From Gemmatimonadaceae bacterium (GTDB taxonomy: Bacteria > Gemmatimonadota > Gemmatimonadetes > Gemmatimonadales > Gemmatimonadaceae): a stretch of DNA of 64,000 nucleotides. The notes beneath the pieces are model-generated. The model ran no database searches. It was not told where the DNA came from and was given only the letters and a program-made list of their open reading frames with translations. Positions within the stretch are counted from its first letter, which is position 1, and each line of letters begins with the position of its first letter. The stretch spans positions 289,364 through 353,363 of the forward strand of contig JADZCT010000020.1 in assembly GCA_020851455.1 (NCBI GenBank). The letters are read 5' to 3'. Shown in pieces: positions 10,020 to 18,757 of this stretch. The position numbers and the translations under genes were made by a program.

Positions 10020-11336
10020 TCACGGCACCCTGTGGGCGGCGTGCGGGTCGGGCTTCGCGCCGGGCGGAGACGTGGGCTGCATTGGGAGGGGCTTGGGCGG
10101 CTGAGTCATGTCCATGCCGGGCATCTCGCCCATCCCGCCAAGTGCCTTGCCGAGGTTCGACTCTGCGTCCACGAGGAAGGTCGCGGAGGCGACCACCGTG
10201 TCGCCGGCCGAGAGGCCGCGGAGGATCTCGATACGCTCGTCGTTGGACATGCCGACGGCCACTTCCCGCGGGGCAAGCTGGCCGCCCGTTTCCTTGACGA
10301 AGACGATGTTCCGCTTGCCGGTCGAGAGCACCGCATCGCGTGGAACGGTCATCACACCCGACCGGGCCGTGCCCGTGATGTTGAGCGTGGCGTACATCCC
10401 CGGCTTGAGGACGAGGTCCTCGTTAGCCAGCGATACCCGGAGCCGCGCCGTACGCGTGTCGGGACTAATTGTCGGGTAGATGAACGTGATGCGTCCCATC
10501 CGGTGCTCACCCGGGAGCGCATCGAAGTCCGCGTGCACCATCTGGCCGGCGCGTACTGCCGCAAGATCCTGCTCGAACACTTCGCCTTCGAGCCAAACCG
10601 TACCCAGATCCGCGACACGGTACAGCGGGTCTCCTGCCATGACCTTCTGGCCCTCCACCACGTTCTTCTGGAGCACGTAGCCGCTTGCGGGTGACCGCAG
10701 CGTGAGCGTCCGCTGGGCCGTTCCGGCCTGTTCGGTTGCGGCGATCTCGGACTCCGGGATGTCCCAGTAGGCGAGCCGGCGGCGGGCCGCGGCCACGAGG
10801 TCGGCGGCGTTGCGCCGGGCTTCATCGCCGCCCGACGCTACCTGCTGCTCGAGACGCCGGGCCAGGAGCAGTTCCTCCTGCGCCGCCACAAGCATCGGCG
10901 AGTAGATCGAGAATAGCGGGGCGCCCGCAGACACCGGCTGTCCCGTTGCATTGACGACCAGCCCTTCGACGAACCCGTCAACTCTGACGGTGATGGTGCG
11001 CACGCGGGTCTCGTCGTAAGTGACCTGGCCAACGGCGCGCACATCCTTTTCGAATGGGCCAACAGTTACCGCGGCAAAGGTGACACCAATGCGTCGCATC
11101 TGGTCTTGCGTGAGTGACACCGGCTGCTGGCCCTCGCCGGATCCCGTCATTGCGCCGTGATCGTGCCCTCCGGCCGCGGTCTGCGCGGGCCGGGAACCGC
11201 GCGTAACGAAGTACGCTCCGGCAATCGCGACGCCAATCATGGCAACGTACGCCATGGCGCGAACGACACGCCTTGCGGATTCGCCCTGCTCGGCAGCGGC
11301 GGCGTGGCGGGCTTGCTCTTCAGTTGGATGAATCAC
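10020..11336 (-). CDS. cusB: CusB-type periplasmic adaptor of the metal RND pump
   Basis: The 438-residue membrane-fusion protein has one N-terminal membrane anchor (about residues 27-45). Barrel-sandwich and hairpin domains follow, with the CusB-like segment LFSIYSPMLVAAQEELLLAR, then beta-barrel and membrane-proximal domains. It should link the CusA pump to the outer-membrane channel and may hand over metal. The chosen start is a GTG whose bases overlap the cusC stop codon (GTGA), showing translational coupling. A His-containing segment (GGHDHGAMTG, about residues 57-66) follows the membrane anchor and the C-terminus is rich in Met, Pro and His (GMDMTQPPKPLPMQP). Both could be metal-binding tails, an inference from composition. 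Confidence 0.92.
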   Translation of the reverse strand: MIHPTEEQARHAAAAEQGESARRVVRAMAYVAMIGVAIAGAYFVTRGSRPAQTAAGGHDHGAMTGSGEGQQPVSLTQDQMRRIGVTFAAVTVGPFEKDVRAVGQVTYDETRVRTITVRVDGFVEGLVVNATGQPVSAGAPLFSIYSPMLVAAQEELLLARRLEQQVASGGDEARRNAADLVAAARRRLAYWDIPESEIAATEQAGTAQRTLTLRSPASGYVLQKNVVEGQKVMAGDPLYRVADLGTVWLEGEVFEQDLAAVRAGQMVHADFDALPGEHRMGRITFIYPTISPDTRTARLRVSLANEDLVLKPGMYATLNITGTARSGVMTVPRDAVLSTGKRNIVFVKETGGQLAPREVAVGMSNDERIEILRGLSAGDTVVASATFLVDAESNLGKALGGMGEMPGMDMTQPPKPLPMQPTSPPGAKPDPHAAHRVP

Positions 11337-12784
11337 CTGGCACCTTCCTTTGTGTCAGCGCCGGCGCCAGGCGCCTTGCCTGGTTCAGCGGTCGAGTTCG
11401 GATCCAGCAGTTCGCGCCCCACAAGCATCTCGAGACGGGCCCATGCCTTTCCTTCCTCCGCTTCAAGACCGACGAGCTCCTGGCGGTATCCATTGACCGT
11501 CATCTGCCCGTCGAGGAGCGTCATGAAGTCCACGGCGCCAACGCGGTACGATGCGAGCGCCGACGCGACGGTGGCCTCGGCCTGCGGCAGCACCGTGGCG
11601 CGATAGAGGCGCACGAGGTCACGGGCCCGGGCAAGATCCGCGAGTGTTTCGCCAATTCCGCCAACCGTCTCGGCGCGCATCGCCGCCAGCTCCGAGAGCG
11701 CCATCGCCTTCATCGCTTCTGCCTCGGTGCGCATCTGCATCTGCCGGTTCCGGGCGAATATCGGCACCGAGGCGCCGATCATCAGGCTCCCCATGCGCTC
11801 GATGGCTGGCGAAGTGTGGCCGTTTGCGTCGGACATACTCGATCCGCGCTGTCCGTACTGCACCGCAACCTGGAGGTCGGGGATTATCTCGCGCCGCGCG
11901 AGGGCTGTGGCGGCGTCGGCTGCCTGCACGTCCTGCATGCCTGCGACTATCGAGGGACGACCGCTCGTCGCGATGGAATCAAGCGCGCGCCGCGGCGGGA
12001 GGGAATCCGGAAACCGCGGTCTGACCGCCGTGCTGACGGGGTCCCCGGGCGCGCGGTTTCCAAGCGCGTTGATCCGGGCGATTGCTGCCTCGCGCATCGC
12101 GTGCATGCGCAGCGTATCCTGCGCCATCTTCGCGATTGCGACCGTTGCGCGGAGGACGTCCGCCTGCCGCCCTTCGCCCACGCGGTACATGGACTCCGCC
12201 GTACGGCCAATGTCGGCGAGCAGGCCGAGCGTCTCGCGCGCGACATCCACCTGGCGGTCGGCTGCGTAGAGATCGTAGAACGCCAGCGCCGCCTCGTTGC
12301 GCAGCTTCCATTCCACATCCCTCGCGCGCGAGGCGGATGCGCCCGCCTGAGCGTCAGCGACCCGTCCGGCGATAGCGAGCTTTCCGCCCAACGGCACCAT
12401 CTGCATGACCTGGAGCTGCCGCATGTCCAGGGGTGGCATCGGGCCAAGGTTCGGGAGTGAGTAGTTCATGAAGCCAAGCTGGATCTGCGGGTCGCTCGGC
12501 CGCCTTGCGCCGGGGACGCGCGCCTCCGCTGCGCGCGCTCGGGCCTTTGCCGCGCTCATGGCGGGATTGTCCTGCACCACCCGTGCGTAGAGTTCGCCCA
12601 GCCGCATCGGCGGCGCGGGCGCCTGCGCCGTCGCTGCGCACGGAACCGCCCCGCTCACGGCGAGTGCCATCGCGACGGCACTTGCGACTGTACGTGCGAC
12701 TGTGCATGCGACTGTGCATGCGACTGTGCATGCGACTGTGCACGCGCGGCAATGGCGCATGGCGCGCCACTGGTTCGTTTGCAT
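11333..12784 (-). CDS. cusC: TolC family outer-membrane channel of the Cus-type pump
   Basis: The 483-residue outer-membrane efflux protein has two OEP repeats of long amphipathic helices, the usual TolC length and layout. It provides the exit duct for the CusBA complex. The start was set at the ATG at 12784 because a GAGAGG Shine-Dalgarno sequence lies 7-8 nt upstream; the frame stays open 23 codons further up, to 12853. The export signal is unusual: residues about 14-35 consist of repeated C-T-V-A units encoded by a 12-bp tandem repeat (12683-12742), followed by a normal hydrophobic core (AVAMALAVSGAVPCAATAQA). It is the first gene of the cusCBA operon. Confidence 0.9.
   Translation of the reverse strand: MQTNQWRAMRHCRACTVACTVACTVACTVARTVASAVAMALAVSGAVPCAATAQAPAPPMRLGELYARVVQDNPAMSAAKARARAAEARVPGARRPSDPQIQLGFMNYSLPNLGPMPPLDMRQLQVMQMVPLGGKLAIAGRVADAQAGASASRARDVEWKLRNEAALAFYDLYAADRQVDVARETLGLLADIGRTAESMYRVGEGRQADVLRATVAIAKMAQDTLRMHAMREAAIARINALGNRAPGDPVSTAVRPRFPDSLPPRRALDSIATSGRPSIVAGMQDVQAADAATALARREIIPDLQVAVQYGQRGSSMSDANGHTSPAIERMGSLMIGASVPIFARNRQMQMRTEAEAMKAMALSELAAMRAETVGGIGETLADLARARDLVRLYRATVLPQAEATVASALASYRVGAVDFMTLLDGQMTVNGYRQELVGLEAEEGKAWARLEMLVGRELLDPNSTAEPGKAPGAGADTKEGAR
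12683..12742. repeat. 12-bp tandem repeat inside the cusC signal sequence
   Basis: There are five consecutive 12-bp units. Four are identical (tgcgactgtgca) and the first differs at its end (tgcgactgtacg). The unit length is a multiple of three, so copy-number changes keep the cusC frame and only lengthen or shorten the Cys-Thr-Val-Ala stretch of the signal peptide. Confidence 0.9.
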
Positions 12785-12910
12785 ATTGCTGACCTCTCTT
12801 CGGTGGAACGCGGCGCCAGCCGTTCGGTCGCAGCGGCGCGTTGTCGTCTTCATGCCCTGTCGGTCGCGACGCTCTGTTGCGTCACTCGGGCATCGTTTTG
12901 CCTGGAGAGG

Positions 12911-13357
12911 TCAGGCGCGCGGCGGAGGCGGTTCCGGGCCGAAGGACGGGCTCACCGGGCGATCGGCCGGAACGGCCAATCCGGGAGCCGTGGTTGCGGC
13001 AAACCGCAGCATGGTGAGCGACGGTGCGGGCGTGGCGACGCCGTGGCATGCAGCCATTGCGGCGCACGCGTCCGGCGCCGAGTGATGATTGCATCCATTC
13101 GGCCCGCCGGCGGCGTGCTCGGCGCTCGCCGGCGCCATGGCGCCAGTCATGTAGTCCATCGCCGCCATCGCGTGATCATGAAAGGCTGCGGTGGCTGGCG
13201 CTTCGGACAGTCCGTGCGCGGAGGGCTGTGCTGCACCCCCGTGCATCGAGCAGTGCCCCATGGCCGGCAGCGTACCGCTTCCCGCAAGCGTGAGTTGCAG
13301 GAAGAGCGAGCCGGTGAGGGCTGCGAGTGAACGACGAATGAGGAGCAAAGATGCCAA
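12911..13357 (-). CDS. small secreted His/Met/Cys-rich protein upstream of the Cus operon, possible metal-binding
   Basis: I do not recognise a named family. From a TTG start at 13357 the protein has 148 residues, beginning with a hydrophobic export-signal-like stretch (LAALTGSLFLQLTLAGSG). It is rich in His, Met and Cys (GHCSMHGG, FHDHAMAAMDYM, CNHHSAPDAC, ACHG) and has a proline-rich tail ending PEPPPPRA. Composition and position directly upstream of, and collinear with, cusCBA suggest periplasmic copper or silver binding or sensing. The frame is open to 13630, but that extension has poor coding character and would cover the whole intergenic region and the start of the divergent permease gene, so a start near 13357 is more likely. 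The exact start is uncertain. Confidence 0.6.
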   Translation of the reverse strand: MASLLLIRRSLAALTGSLFLQLTLAGSGTLPAMGHCSMHGGAAQPSAHGLSEAPATAAFHDHAMAAMDYMTGAMAPASAEHAAGGPNGCNHHSAPDACAAMAACHGVATPAPSLTMLRFAATTAPGLAVPADRPVSPSFGPEPPPPRA

Positions 13358-13543
13358 TACAGTGGTCGGCGCGTAGCCGCGATGAGAATCTATGGTGCGC
13401 CGGGACTGCCACAAGCCGGAAGATGCCCCGCCCGGACCCGCATCTGACGCTTGGGTGCGCGGCTGGGGGGTGCAAGCAGATGGTGCACCGTGGGCTTGCG
13501 CCGTGCAGATTTGACCAGCCACCTCAACGAGGCACCGTAGCCG

Positions 13544-14698
13544 ATGACGCCCAAAGCCTGGCTCTTTCTTGTGCTCGGACTCTTCGTAGCGTACTTCGCC
13601 CTGACGTGGGCACGGAGCCTGGCCGCGCATCCGCCCGACGGTGGCGACGGCGACGACCCACGTGCTGCGCGCGGGGCTGCCAACGTGGGCCTGCTCATCG
13701 CCGGAATCGTGGCCGGCGCGGTGTTCGGCTGGATCATGGGCGGCGGCGTGCGAATCATGGACGGCGGACTTCGCGTGTTCGCACCTTTTCAGGTGCCTGA
13801 GGGCGTGGAAGCGACAGCCGCCAACGTAACGCTGCTCGTTGCCATGGCCGCGATGATGATCGTGGGCGGTTCCGTTGCGTACCTGGTCGCGAAAGGCCGC
13901 GGCGGGTGGCCGAGGCCGGTCGAGCTCGCGATCGGGTTCATCACCGACTTTCTCGATACGCTCGGGATCGGCTCATACGCGCCAACCACTGCCATGTGGA
14001 AGGGGTGGAAGGTCGTGGACGACCGCCTGATCCCGGGTACGCTCACGGTGGGGCACACCACTCCGACGATCGCCGAGGCGCTCATCTTCATCGCCATCGT
14101 GGACGTGGACTTCACGACACTGATCCTGATGCTGGCGGCCTCTGTGATCGGGGCATGGCTGGGCGCCGGAATCGTTGCATCGTGGTCGCGCCGCAACGTT
14201 CAGCTCGGAATGGGAGTCACGCTGGTCGTCGCCGCGCTGCTCTTCATACTCAAGAACCTCGACGAGATGCGCGGCGCTCCCATGATTCCGGGCGGGACAG
14301 CGATGGCGCTGGTAGGCGTCCCGCTAGTCATGGGCGTCGTTGGCAACTTCGCGCTCGGGGCGCTGATGACGATTGGCGTGGGGCTTTATGCGCCGTGCCT
14401 GATCATGGTGTCGCTGCTTGGCATGAATCCCACCGCCGCGTTCCCGATCATGATGGGGTCGTGCGCATTCCTGATGCCGATCGCAAGTGCGCGATTCATC
14501 CGCAAGCGCTCGTACTCGCTGCGCTCGGCGCTCGGGTTGACGATTGGCGGCGTGCCGGGAGTGCTGATCGCCGCATTCATAGTCAAGTCGCTTCCGCTCA
14601 CGGCGGTGCGGTGGCTGGTTGTGGCGGTGGTGCTCTACACGGCGGTCTCGATGCTCCGGGCTTACCGGGCGTCGAGCGTGACGGTGCAACCGGCATGA
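13544..14698 (+). CDS. TauE/SafE family membrane permease (sulfite/organosulfonate exporter family)
   Basis: The 384-residue integral membrane protein has about nine to ten hydrophobic segments and the paired TauE/SafE pattern: AIGFITDFLDTLGIGS in the first half and MTIGVGLYAPCLIMVSLLGMNP in the second. Family members export sulfite, sulfoacetate or related anions, or transport unidentified substrates. The substrate here is not determinable. A substrate link to the neighbouring metal-efflux operon is not implied, but the two are divergently arranged. The ATG at 13544 lacks a strong Shine-Dalgarno sequence. Confidence 0.85.
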   Translation: MTPKAWLFLVLGLFVAYFALTWARSLAAHPPDGGDGDDPRAARGAANVGLLIAGIVAGAVFGWIMGGGVRIMDGGLRVFAPFQVPEGVEATAANVTLLVAMAAMMIVGGSVAYLVAKGRGGWPRPVELAIGFITDFLDTLGIGSYAPTTAMWKGWKVVDDRLIPGTLTVGHTTPTIAEALIFIAIVDVDFTTLILMLAASVIGAWLGAGIVASWSRRNVQLGMGVTLVVAALLFILKNLDEMRGAPMIPGGTAMALVGVPLVMGVVGNFALGALMTIGVGLYAPCLIMVSLLGMNPTAAFPIMMGSCAFLMPIASARFIRKRSYSLRSALGLTIGGVPGVLIAAFIVKSLPLTAVRWLVVAVVLYTAVSMLRAYRASSVTVQPA

Positions 14699-14812
14699 GC
14701 GAGGCGCGCGTTCGCAGGATGTTCGGGGCGAGTGGTTGCCACCGGCGTGGACACCCGCTTTCGTCCATATGGTGACCCAAACCACACGCAGCACGCCATT
14801 GGAGGGCAGTCA

Positions 14813-16357
14813 ATGTACGACCGGTTCATGAAAGGCGTCCGCACGGCCTCACTTGTCATGCTCGCTCCCGCAGCCGTCCTTGCCCAGGGCGGACGTGGCG
14901 CGCCAGGCCCGCAGGGCGGGAGCGAACAGGGAGTGCCGGCGATCGAGAAGGTTTCCACTACGCGCCACAGAGCAACCATCAACGGGCAGGACATCGGCTA
15001 CACGGCGAACGCGGGCACGATGGTGATCCGGGACGCCGACGGAAAGCCGCGCGCGACGGTGTTCTACATCGCGTACACGCGCGACGGCCAGAACGCGGCA
15101 ACGCGGCCCGTGACGTTTTTCTTCAACGGAGGCCCGGGGTCGGCGTCCATCTGGCTGAACGAAGGCATCATGAGCCCGATGCATCCGACGATGGGGCCTG
15201 GCGGAGCGCAGCCGGCGCCGCCGTACGACTTGGTGCCGAACCAGTATTCGCCGCTCGCGGCAACGGATCTGGTTCAGGTGGACGCAATGATGACCGGCTA
15301 CTCGCGTCCGGCGCCAGGCGTGGCGGTGTCGGAGTTCACGGGCCAGCAGAACGACATTGCGCTCTTCTCGCAGTTCGTGCGCAACTACCTCACCAAGTAC
15401 CAGCGCTGGTCGAGTCCGAAGTATCTGTTCGGCGAGAGCTACGGCACGTTCCGCTCGGCCGGGATGGTCAACTACCTGCAGCAGAGCGAGGGGATCTTCC
15501 TGAACGGCGTGATGCTCCTCGGCACCGTACTCGATTTCAGCAATATCTCGCCGTCGGCGTCGAACGACCCTCCGTACGCGATGTTCCTGCCGACGTACAC
15601 GGCCAGCGCGTGGTACCACAAGCGGCTGCCGGCCGAATTGCAGAAGCTGACGCTCGCCCAGGCCGTGCAGCAGTCGCGCGACTTCGCGTTCGGAGACTAC
15701 CTCGTCACGCTCGCCAAGGGCAACACGCTGACTGATGCCGAGTTCGATGCCGCGGCCCAGAAGGTAGCGAGGTTCACCGGGCTGCCGCTCCAGTTTGTCA
15801 AGAACACGAACCTTCGTGTTGACGCCGGAGCGTTTCGCACGGAGCTGCTGCGTGACAAGCGGGAGATGCTCGGCCGCTACGATACGCGGCTGACCGGGCT
15901 TCAGGGCAACGCGTCCAGCCTCAACCAGGACTACGACCCGAGCGACGTCGCGCCGACGGGCGCGTTCATGCAGGCATTCATGCGCTACGTGCAGGACAGT
16001 CTGGACTACCACACCGATCTGCAGTATATGCTCAGTGGACAGACAGGACAGTGGGTGTATGGCGGCGGTGGCAGGGGGGGCGGCGGTTTCGGCGGTTCGC
16101 CGACCACCAGCCAGGATCTGCGGGTTGCGATGTCGAAGGATCCGCGACTGCGCGTGTGGGTGGGGTCAGGGTACTACGATTCCGCGACTCCATTCGCCAA
16201 CGCCGAGTACACGTTTCGCCATCTTGGGTACGGGAAGGCGTACACCGACCGGGTCTCGTACGACTACTTCGAGAGCGGACACATGGCGTACCTCAACCAG
16301 GAGTCGGCGCGGCAGTTATCCGACGCGATCCAGAAGTTCGTCAGAGGCGGGCGCTAG
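14813..16357 (+). CDS. S10 family serine carboxypeptidase, secreted
   Basis: The protein is 514 residues from the ATG at 14813, chosen because GGAGGG lies 6 nt upstream and a signal peptide (ASLVMLAPAAVLAQ) follows; the frame opens earlier at 14732. The alpha/beta-hydrolase triad is visible: Ser209 in FGESYGTF, Asp456 in GYYDSATPF and His490 in ESGHMAYLN. The oxyanion segment FFFNGGPGSASIW is also present. It removes C-terminal residues from peptides, probably in the periplasm or outside the cell. A short glycine-rich loop (GGGGRGGGGFGG) sits before the Asp-bearing strand. It is part of a set of secreted peptidases (S9, S10, M14) scattered over this half of the window. Confidence 0.9.
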   Translation: MYDRFMKGVRTASLVMLAPAAVLAQGGRGAPGPQGGSEQGVPAIEKVSTTRHRATINGQDIGYTANAGTMVIRDADGKPRATVFYIAYTRDGQNAATRPVTFFFNGGPGSASIWLNEGIMSPMHPTMGPGGAQPAPPYDLVPNQYSPLAATDLVQVDAMMTGYSRPAPGVAVSEFTGQQNDIALFSQFVRNYLTKYQRWSSPKYLFGESYGTFRSAGMVNYLQQSEGIFLNGVMLLGTVLDFSNISPSASNDPPYAMFLPTYTASAWYHKRLPAELQKLTLAQAVQQSRDFAFGDYLVTLAKGNTLTDAEFDAAAQKVARFTGLPLQFVKNTNLRVDAGAFRTELLRDKREMLGRYDTRLTGLQGNASSLNQDYDPSDVAPTGAFMQAFMRYVQDSLDYHTDLQYMLSGQTGQWVYGGGGRGGGGFGGSPTTSQDLRVAMSKDPRLRVWVGSGYYDSATPFANAEYTFRHLGYGKAYTDRVSYDYFESGHMAYLNQESARQLSDAIQKFVRGGR

Positions 16358-16408
16358 CGGTTGCGTGACGAGCGCCCGCTGCGCGACGGTTGTCGGATAG
16401 CGGGCCGG

Positions 16409-17965
16409 TCATCCGCGGCCGGGAACCTCACGGTTCCCGGCCGCCAGTGCAAACCGCCGTGGCGTCATCAGCACGACCACTATCATGACAGCCGCGATCA
16501 GCAGCATGCCAAGATACAGATGGTGTGTTGCATCGTAGATAGCGGTGCGGAGCCATGTTGACGCCGCCGCGCCGAGCCGATGCCCGTTGGCGACGCTCAC
16601 CACGTCATTGACGCTTTGCGGCAGTTGCCCCGCAAGCACGGTTGGCGCGTTCGCGAGGTGCGCGCGAATGGTGCCGTTGAAGATCGCGCCAAAGATTGCG
16701 GCGCCCAGACTCTGGCCCAGGTAGCGCGAGAACATATTGGCGCCGGTCACCACGCCGCGCTGTTCCCACCCGACGGTTGACTGGACCCCGACGAGCATCG
16801 GCGTGGAGAGTAGCCCAAAGCCAGCGCCCAGCACGACCTGGTCGAGCACTACCGGCCACGTTGGCGCGCCGAACGGCAGGGCAAGAAAGCCGCCGATGGC
16901 AACGAGCACGAGCACGGCGCCTGCGAGCGCGGTGTCGCGAAAGCCAATGTGCATGTACAGCCGTCCTGAGACGGACGACGCGAACGGCCACCCGATACTC
17001 ATGCTCGCGAGGACGAATCCGGCGGCGATGGCTCCGTGCCCGAGCACGGACTGTGCAAATATCGGCAGGTAGGTATCCGGGGCCATCATCACCAGGCCCA
17101 TGCCAACCATTGAAAGGTTTGCTCCGGCAAGCACACGCTGTCGCCATAGCCAGCCCGGCATGATGGGTTCGGCGGCGCGGCGCTCTGCCAGGACGGCCGC
17201 GGCGATGAGCACGGCGGCAATGGCGAACACGGCGATGCTTGACCGCGACGCCCAGGGCCACGCCGTGCCGCCTTGCAGCAGGCCGAAGATCAGCGTTCCG
17301 GCCGAGAGGAGCACGAGCGCCGCGCCGGCAACGTCTATGCTGGGGCGGCGCCGCTCGAACTCCTCGTGCAGAAATCCGCCAATGAGCACGAGCGCAAGGG
17401 CGCCGATCGGCAGGTTGACCAGAAAGATCCAGCGCCACGACGCGTACTCCGCGAACACGCCGCCGAGCGTCGGGCCCACGATCGCGGAGATGCCCCACAC
17501 GCTCGAGAGCCATCCTTGTATGGCGGCGCGTTCCCGGATGGAGTACAGGTCACCCGCGAGAGTGCTGACCGTCGCTATGATGGCACCGGCGCCAAGCCCC
17601 TGGAGACCGCGGAAGACGATCAGCGATACCATGCTCCATGAGGCGGCGGAGACGGCGGAGCCAGTGAGGAAGATCAGCGTTCCAATGACCAGAACCGGCT
17701 TGCGGCCAAAAATGTCGCTGAGTTTTCCGTATACCGGGATTGTGACGGTTTGCGCGAGCAGATAGATCGAGAAGACCCAGCTCAGCAGCGCAAACCCGCC
17801 AAGATCGCCGACGATCTGCGGAATTGCCGTCGCGACGATGGTCGTATCCATCGCCGCGAGCATCATCGTGCTCATGAGCGCGGCGAGTATCCAGCGCCGC
17901 AGGTTGCGGCGCTGCCTCTCGACATTCACTTCTTCGGCTGGTGCAGGGTCTGGCGGAACGCTCAT
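16409..17965 (-). CDS. MFS transporter, DHA2 (EmrB/QacA) drug:H+ antiporter type
   Basis: The 518-residue protein has about 14 hydrophobic helices, the DHA2 layout. It carries the TM1 motif MDTTIVATAIPQI and the motif GKLSDIFGRKPV, a family loop signature. It should export hydrophobic or toxic compounds using the proton gradient; the substrate is unknown. The ATG at 17965 was chosen. A TTG eight codons upstream (17989) is also open but has no better ribosome-binding site. The gene is monocistronic, convergent with the S10 peptidase gene and divergent from the FMN reductase. Confidence 0.9.
   Translation of the reverse strand: MSVPPDPAPAEEVNVERQRRNLRRWILAALMSTMMLAAMDTTIVATAIPQIVGDLGGFALLSWVFSIYLLAQTVTIPVYGKLSDIFGRKPVLVIGTLIFLTGSAVSAASWSMVSLIVFRGLQGLGAGAIIATVSTLAGDLYSIRERAAIQGWLSSVWGISAIVGPTLGGVFAEYASWRWIFLVNLPIGALALVLIGGFLHEEFERRRPSIDVAGAALVLLSAGTLIFGLLQGGTAWPWASRSSIAVFAIAAVLIAAAVLAERRAAEPIMPGWLWRQRVLAGANLSMVGMGLVMMAPDTYLPIFAQSVLGHGAIAAGFVLASMSIGWPFASSVSGRLYMHIGFRDTALAGAVLVLVAIGGFLALPFGAPTWPVVLDQVVLGAGFGLLSTPMLVGVQSTVGWEQRGVVTGANMFSRYLGQSLGAAIFGAIFNGTIRAHLANAPTVLAGQLPQSVNDVVSVANGHRLGAAASTWLRTAIYDATHHLYLGMLLIAAVMIVVVLMTPRRFALAAGNREVPGRG
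16415..16444. terminator. perfect hairpin between convergent S10 peptidase and MFS genes
   Basis: A perfect 13-bp stem (16415-16427 with 16432-16444) surrounds a 4-base loop. It overlaps the last codons of the MFS gene and follows the S10 stop by about 58 nt. It is likely a bidirectional terminator, although no T-run follows on either side. Confidence 0.5.
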
Positions 17966-18133
17966 GGGGACTCGCAGTACGTCATGCAATTTGACGCACG
18001 GACCATCGCCGGGCGTGCATCGGCCACGCTGCGTTCGTCGCGTACGTAGTGCACATTCCTGTGGTCGCGCGGGTCGTTTCGCAGTGGCTGAACCGTCAAC
18101 GGAGATCCAAGGCCCGGTCGTACGCGGATTGCA

Positions 18134-18679
18134 GTGGTTGTGGGAAGCTTGCGCAGGGAATCATTCAACCGGAGGGTGGCTCAGGCGGCCATTGAGTTTG
18201 CTCCTCCGTCGCTGGAATTCCATTTCACGGAGATCGCGGACCTTCCGCTTTACAACGAGGATCTGGAGCGGGCTACGGTGCCGGAAGCGTGGACTCGGTT
18301 CCGCGCGGATATCAAGACGGCGGATGCAATCCTCTTCGTCACGCCCGAGTACAACAGGTCTGTTCCGGGCGGGCTGAAGAATGCAGTAGACGTTGGCTCA
18401 CGTCCGTACCTGTCGAACGTCTGGAACGACAAGCCCGCGGCGATCATCAGCGTGTCAACCGGCGCGATTGGGGCGTTCGGCGCCAATCACCACCTGCGTC
18501 AGGCGTTGACGTTCGTGAACGCCGCCGTGATGCCACAGCCGGAGGCCTACATCGGTGGTGCGAAGGATCTGTTCGGTGCTGACGGCAAGATCGCGAATGA
18601 GGGCACGCGCAAGTTCCTGGAGAGGTTCACCAACGCATTTGGCGCCTGGATCGAACGTGTGCGCGTGCGTGCGCCGTGA
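18134..18679 (+). CDS. NADPH-dependent FMN reductase family protein
   Basis: This flavodoxin-fold reductase (181 residues from the GTG at 18134) shows the FMN-binding opening VVGSLRRESFNRRVAQ and the family signature TPEYNRSVPGGLKNAVD. It would reduce FMN or quinones, or azo compounds, with NAD(P)H in the cytoplasm. The start is a problem: codons upstream of the GTG (R-T-R-I-A-V) complete the expected first beta strand, yet no ATG, GTG or TTG lies in that upstream stretch before the in-frame stop at 18089. An ACG at 18122 preceded by AAGG is a possible start. It lies 78 nt upstream of the aminotransferase gene and may share its transcript. Confidence 0.85.
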   Translation: MVVGSLRRESFNRRVAQAAIEFAPPSLEFHFTEIADLPLYNEDLERATVPEAWTRFRADIKTADAILFVTPEYNRSVPGGLKNAVDVGSRPYLSNVWNDKPAAIISVSTGAIGAFGANHHLRQALTFVNAAVMPQPEAYIGGAKDLFGADGKIANEGTRKFLERFTNAFGAWIERVRVRAP

Positions 18680-18757
18680 CGGGCGCGAGCGCTCCATGCT
18701 GCGCGAGCGCGTCGCGTCGCATATTTCGCGTGTTGGAACCAAACGGAGGATGAGGTC

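Noticed and set aside
7037..10297. 1086-codon open frame on the plus strand opposite cusA
   Set aside because: It is the antisense shadow of the cusA coding strand in high-GC DNA. The translation has no family features, while the minus-strand product is a full RND pump.
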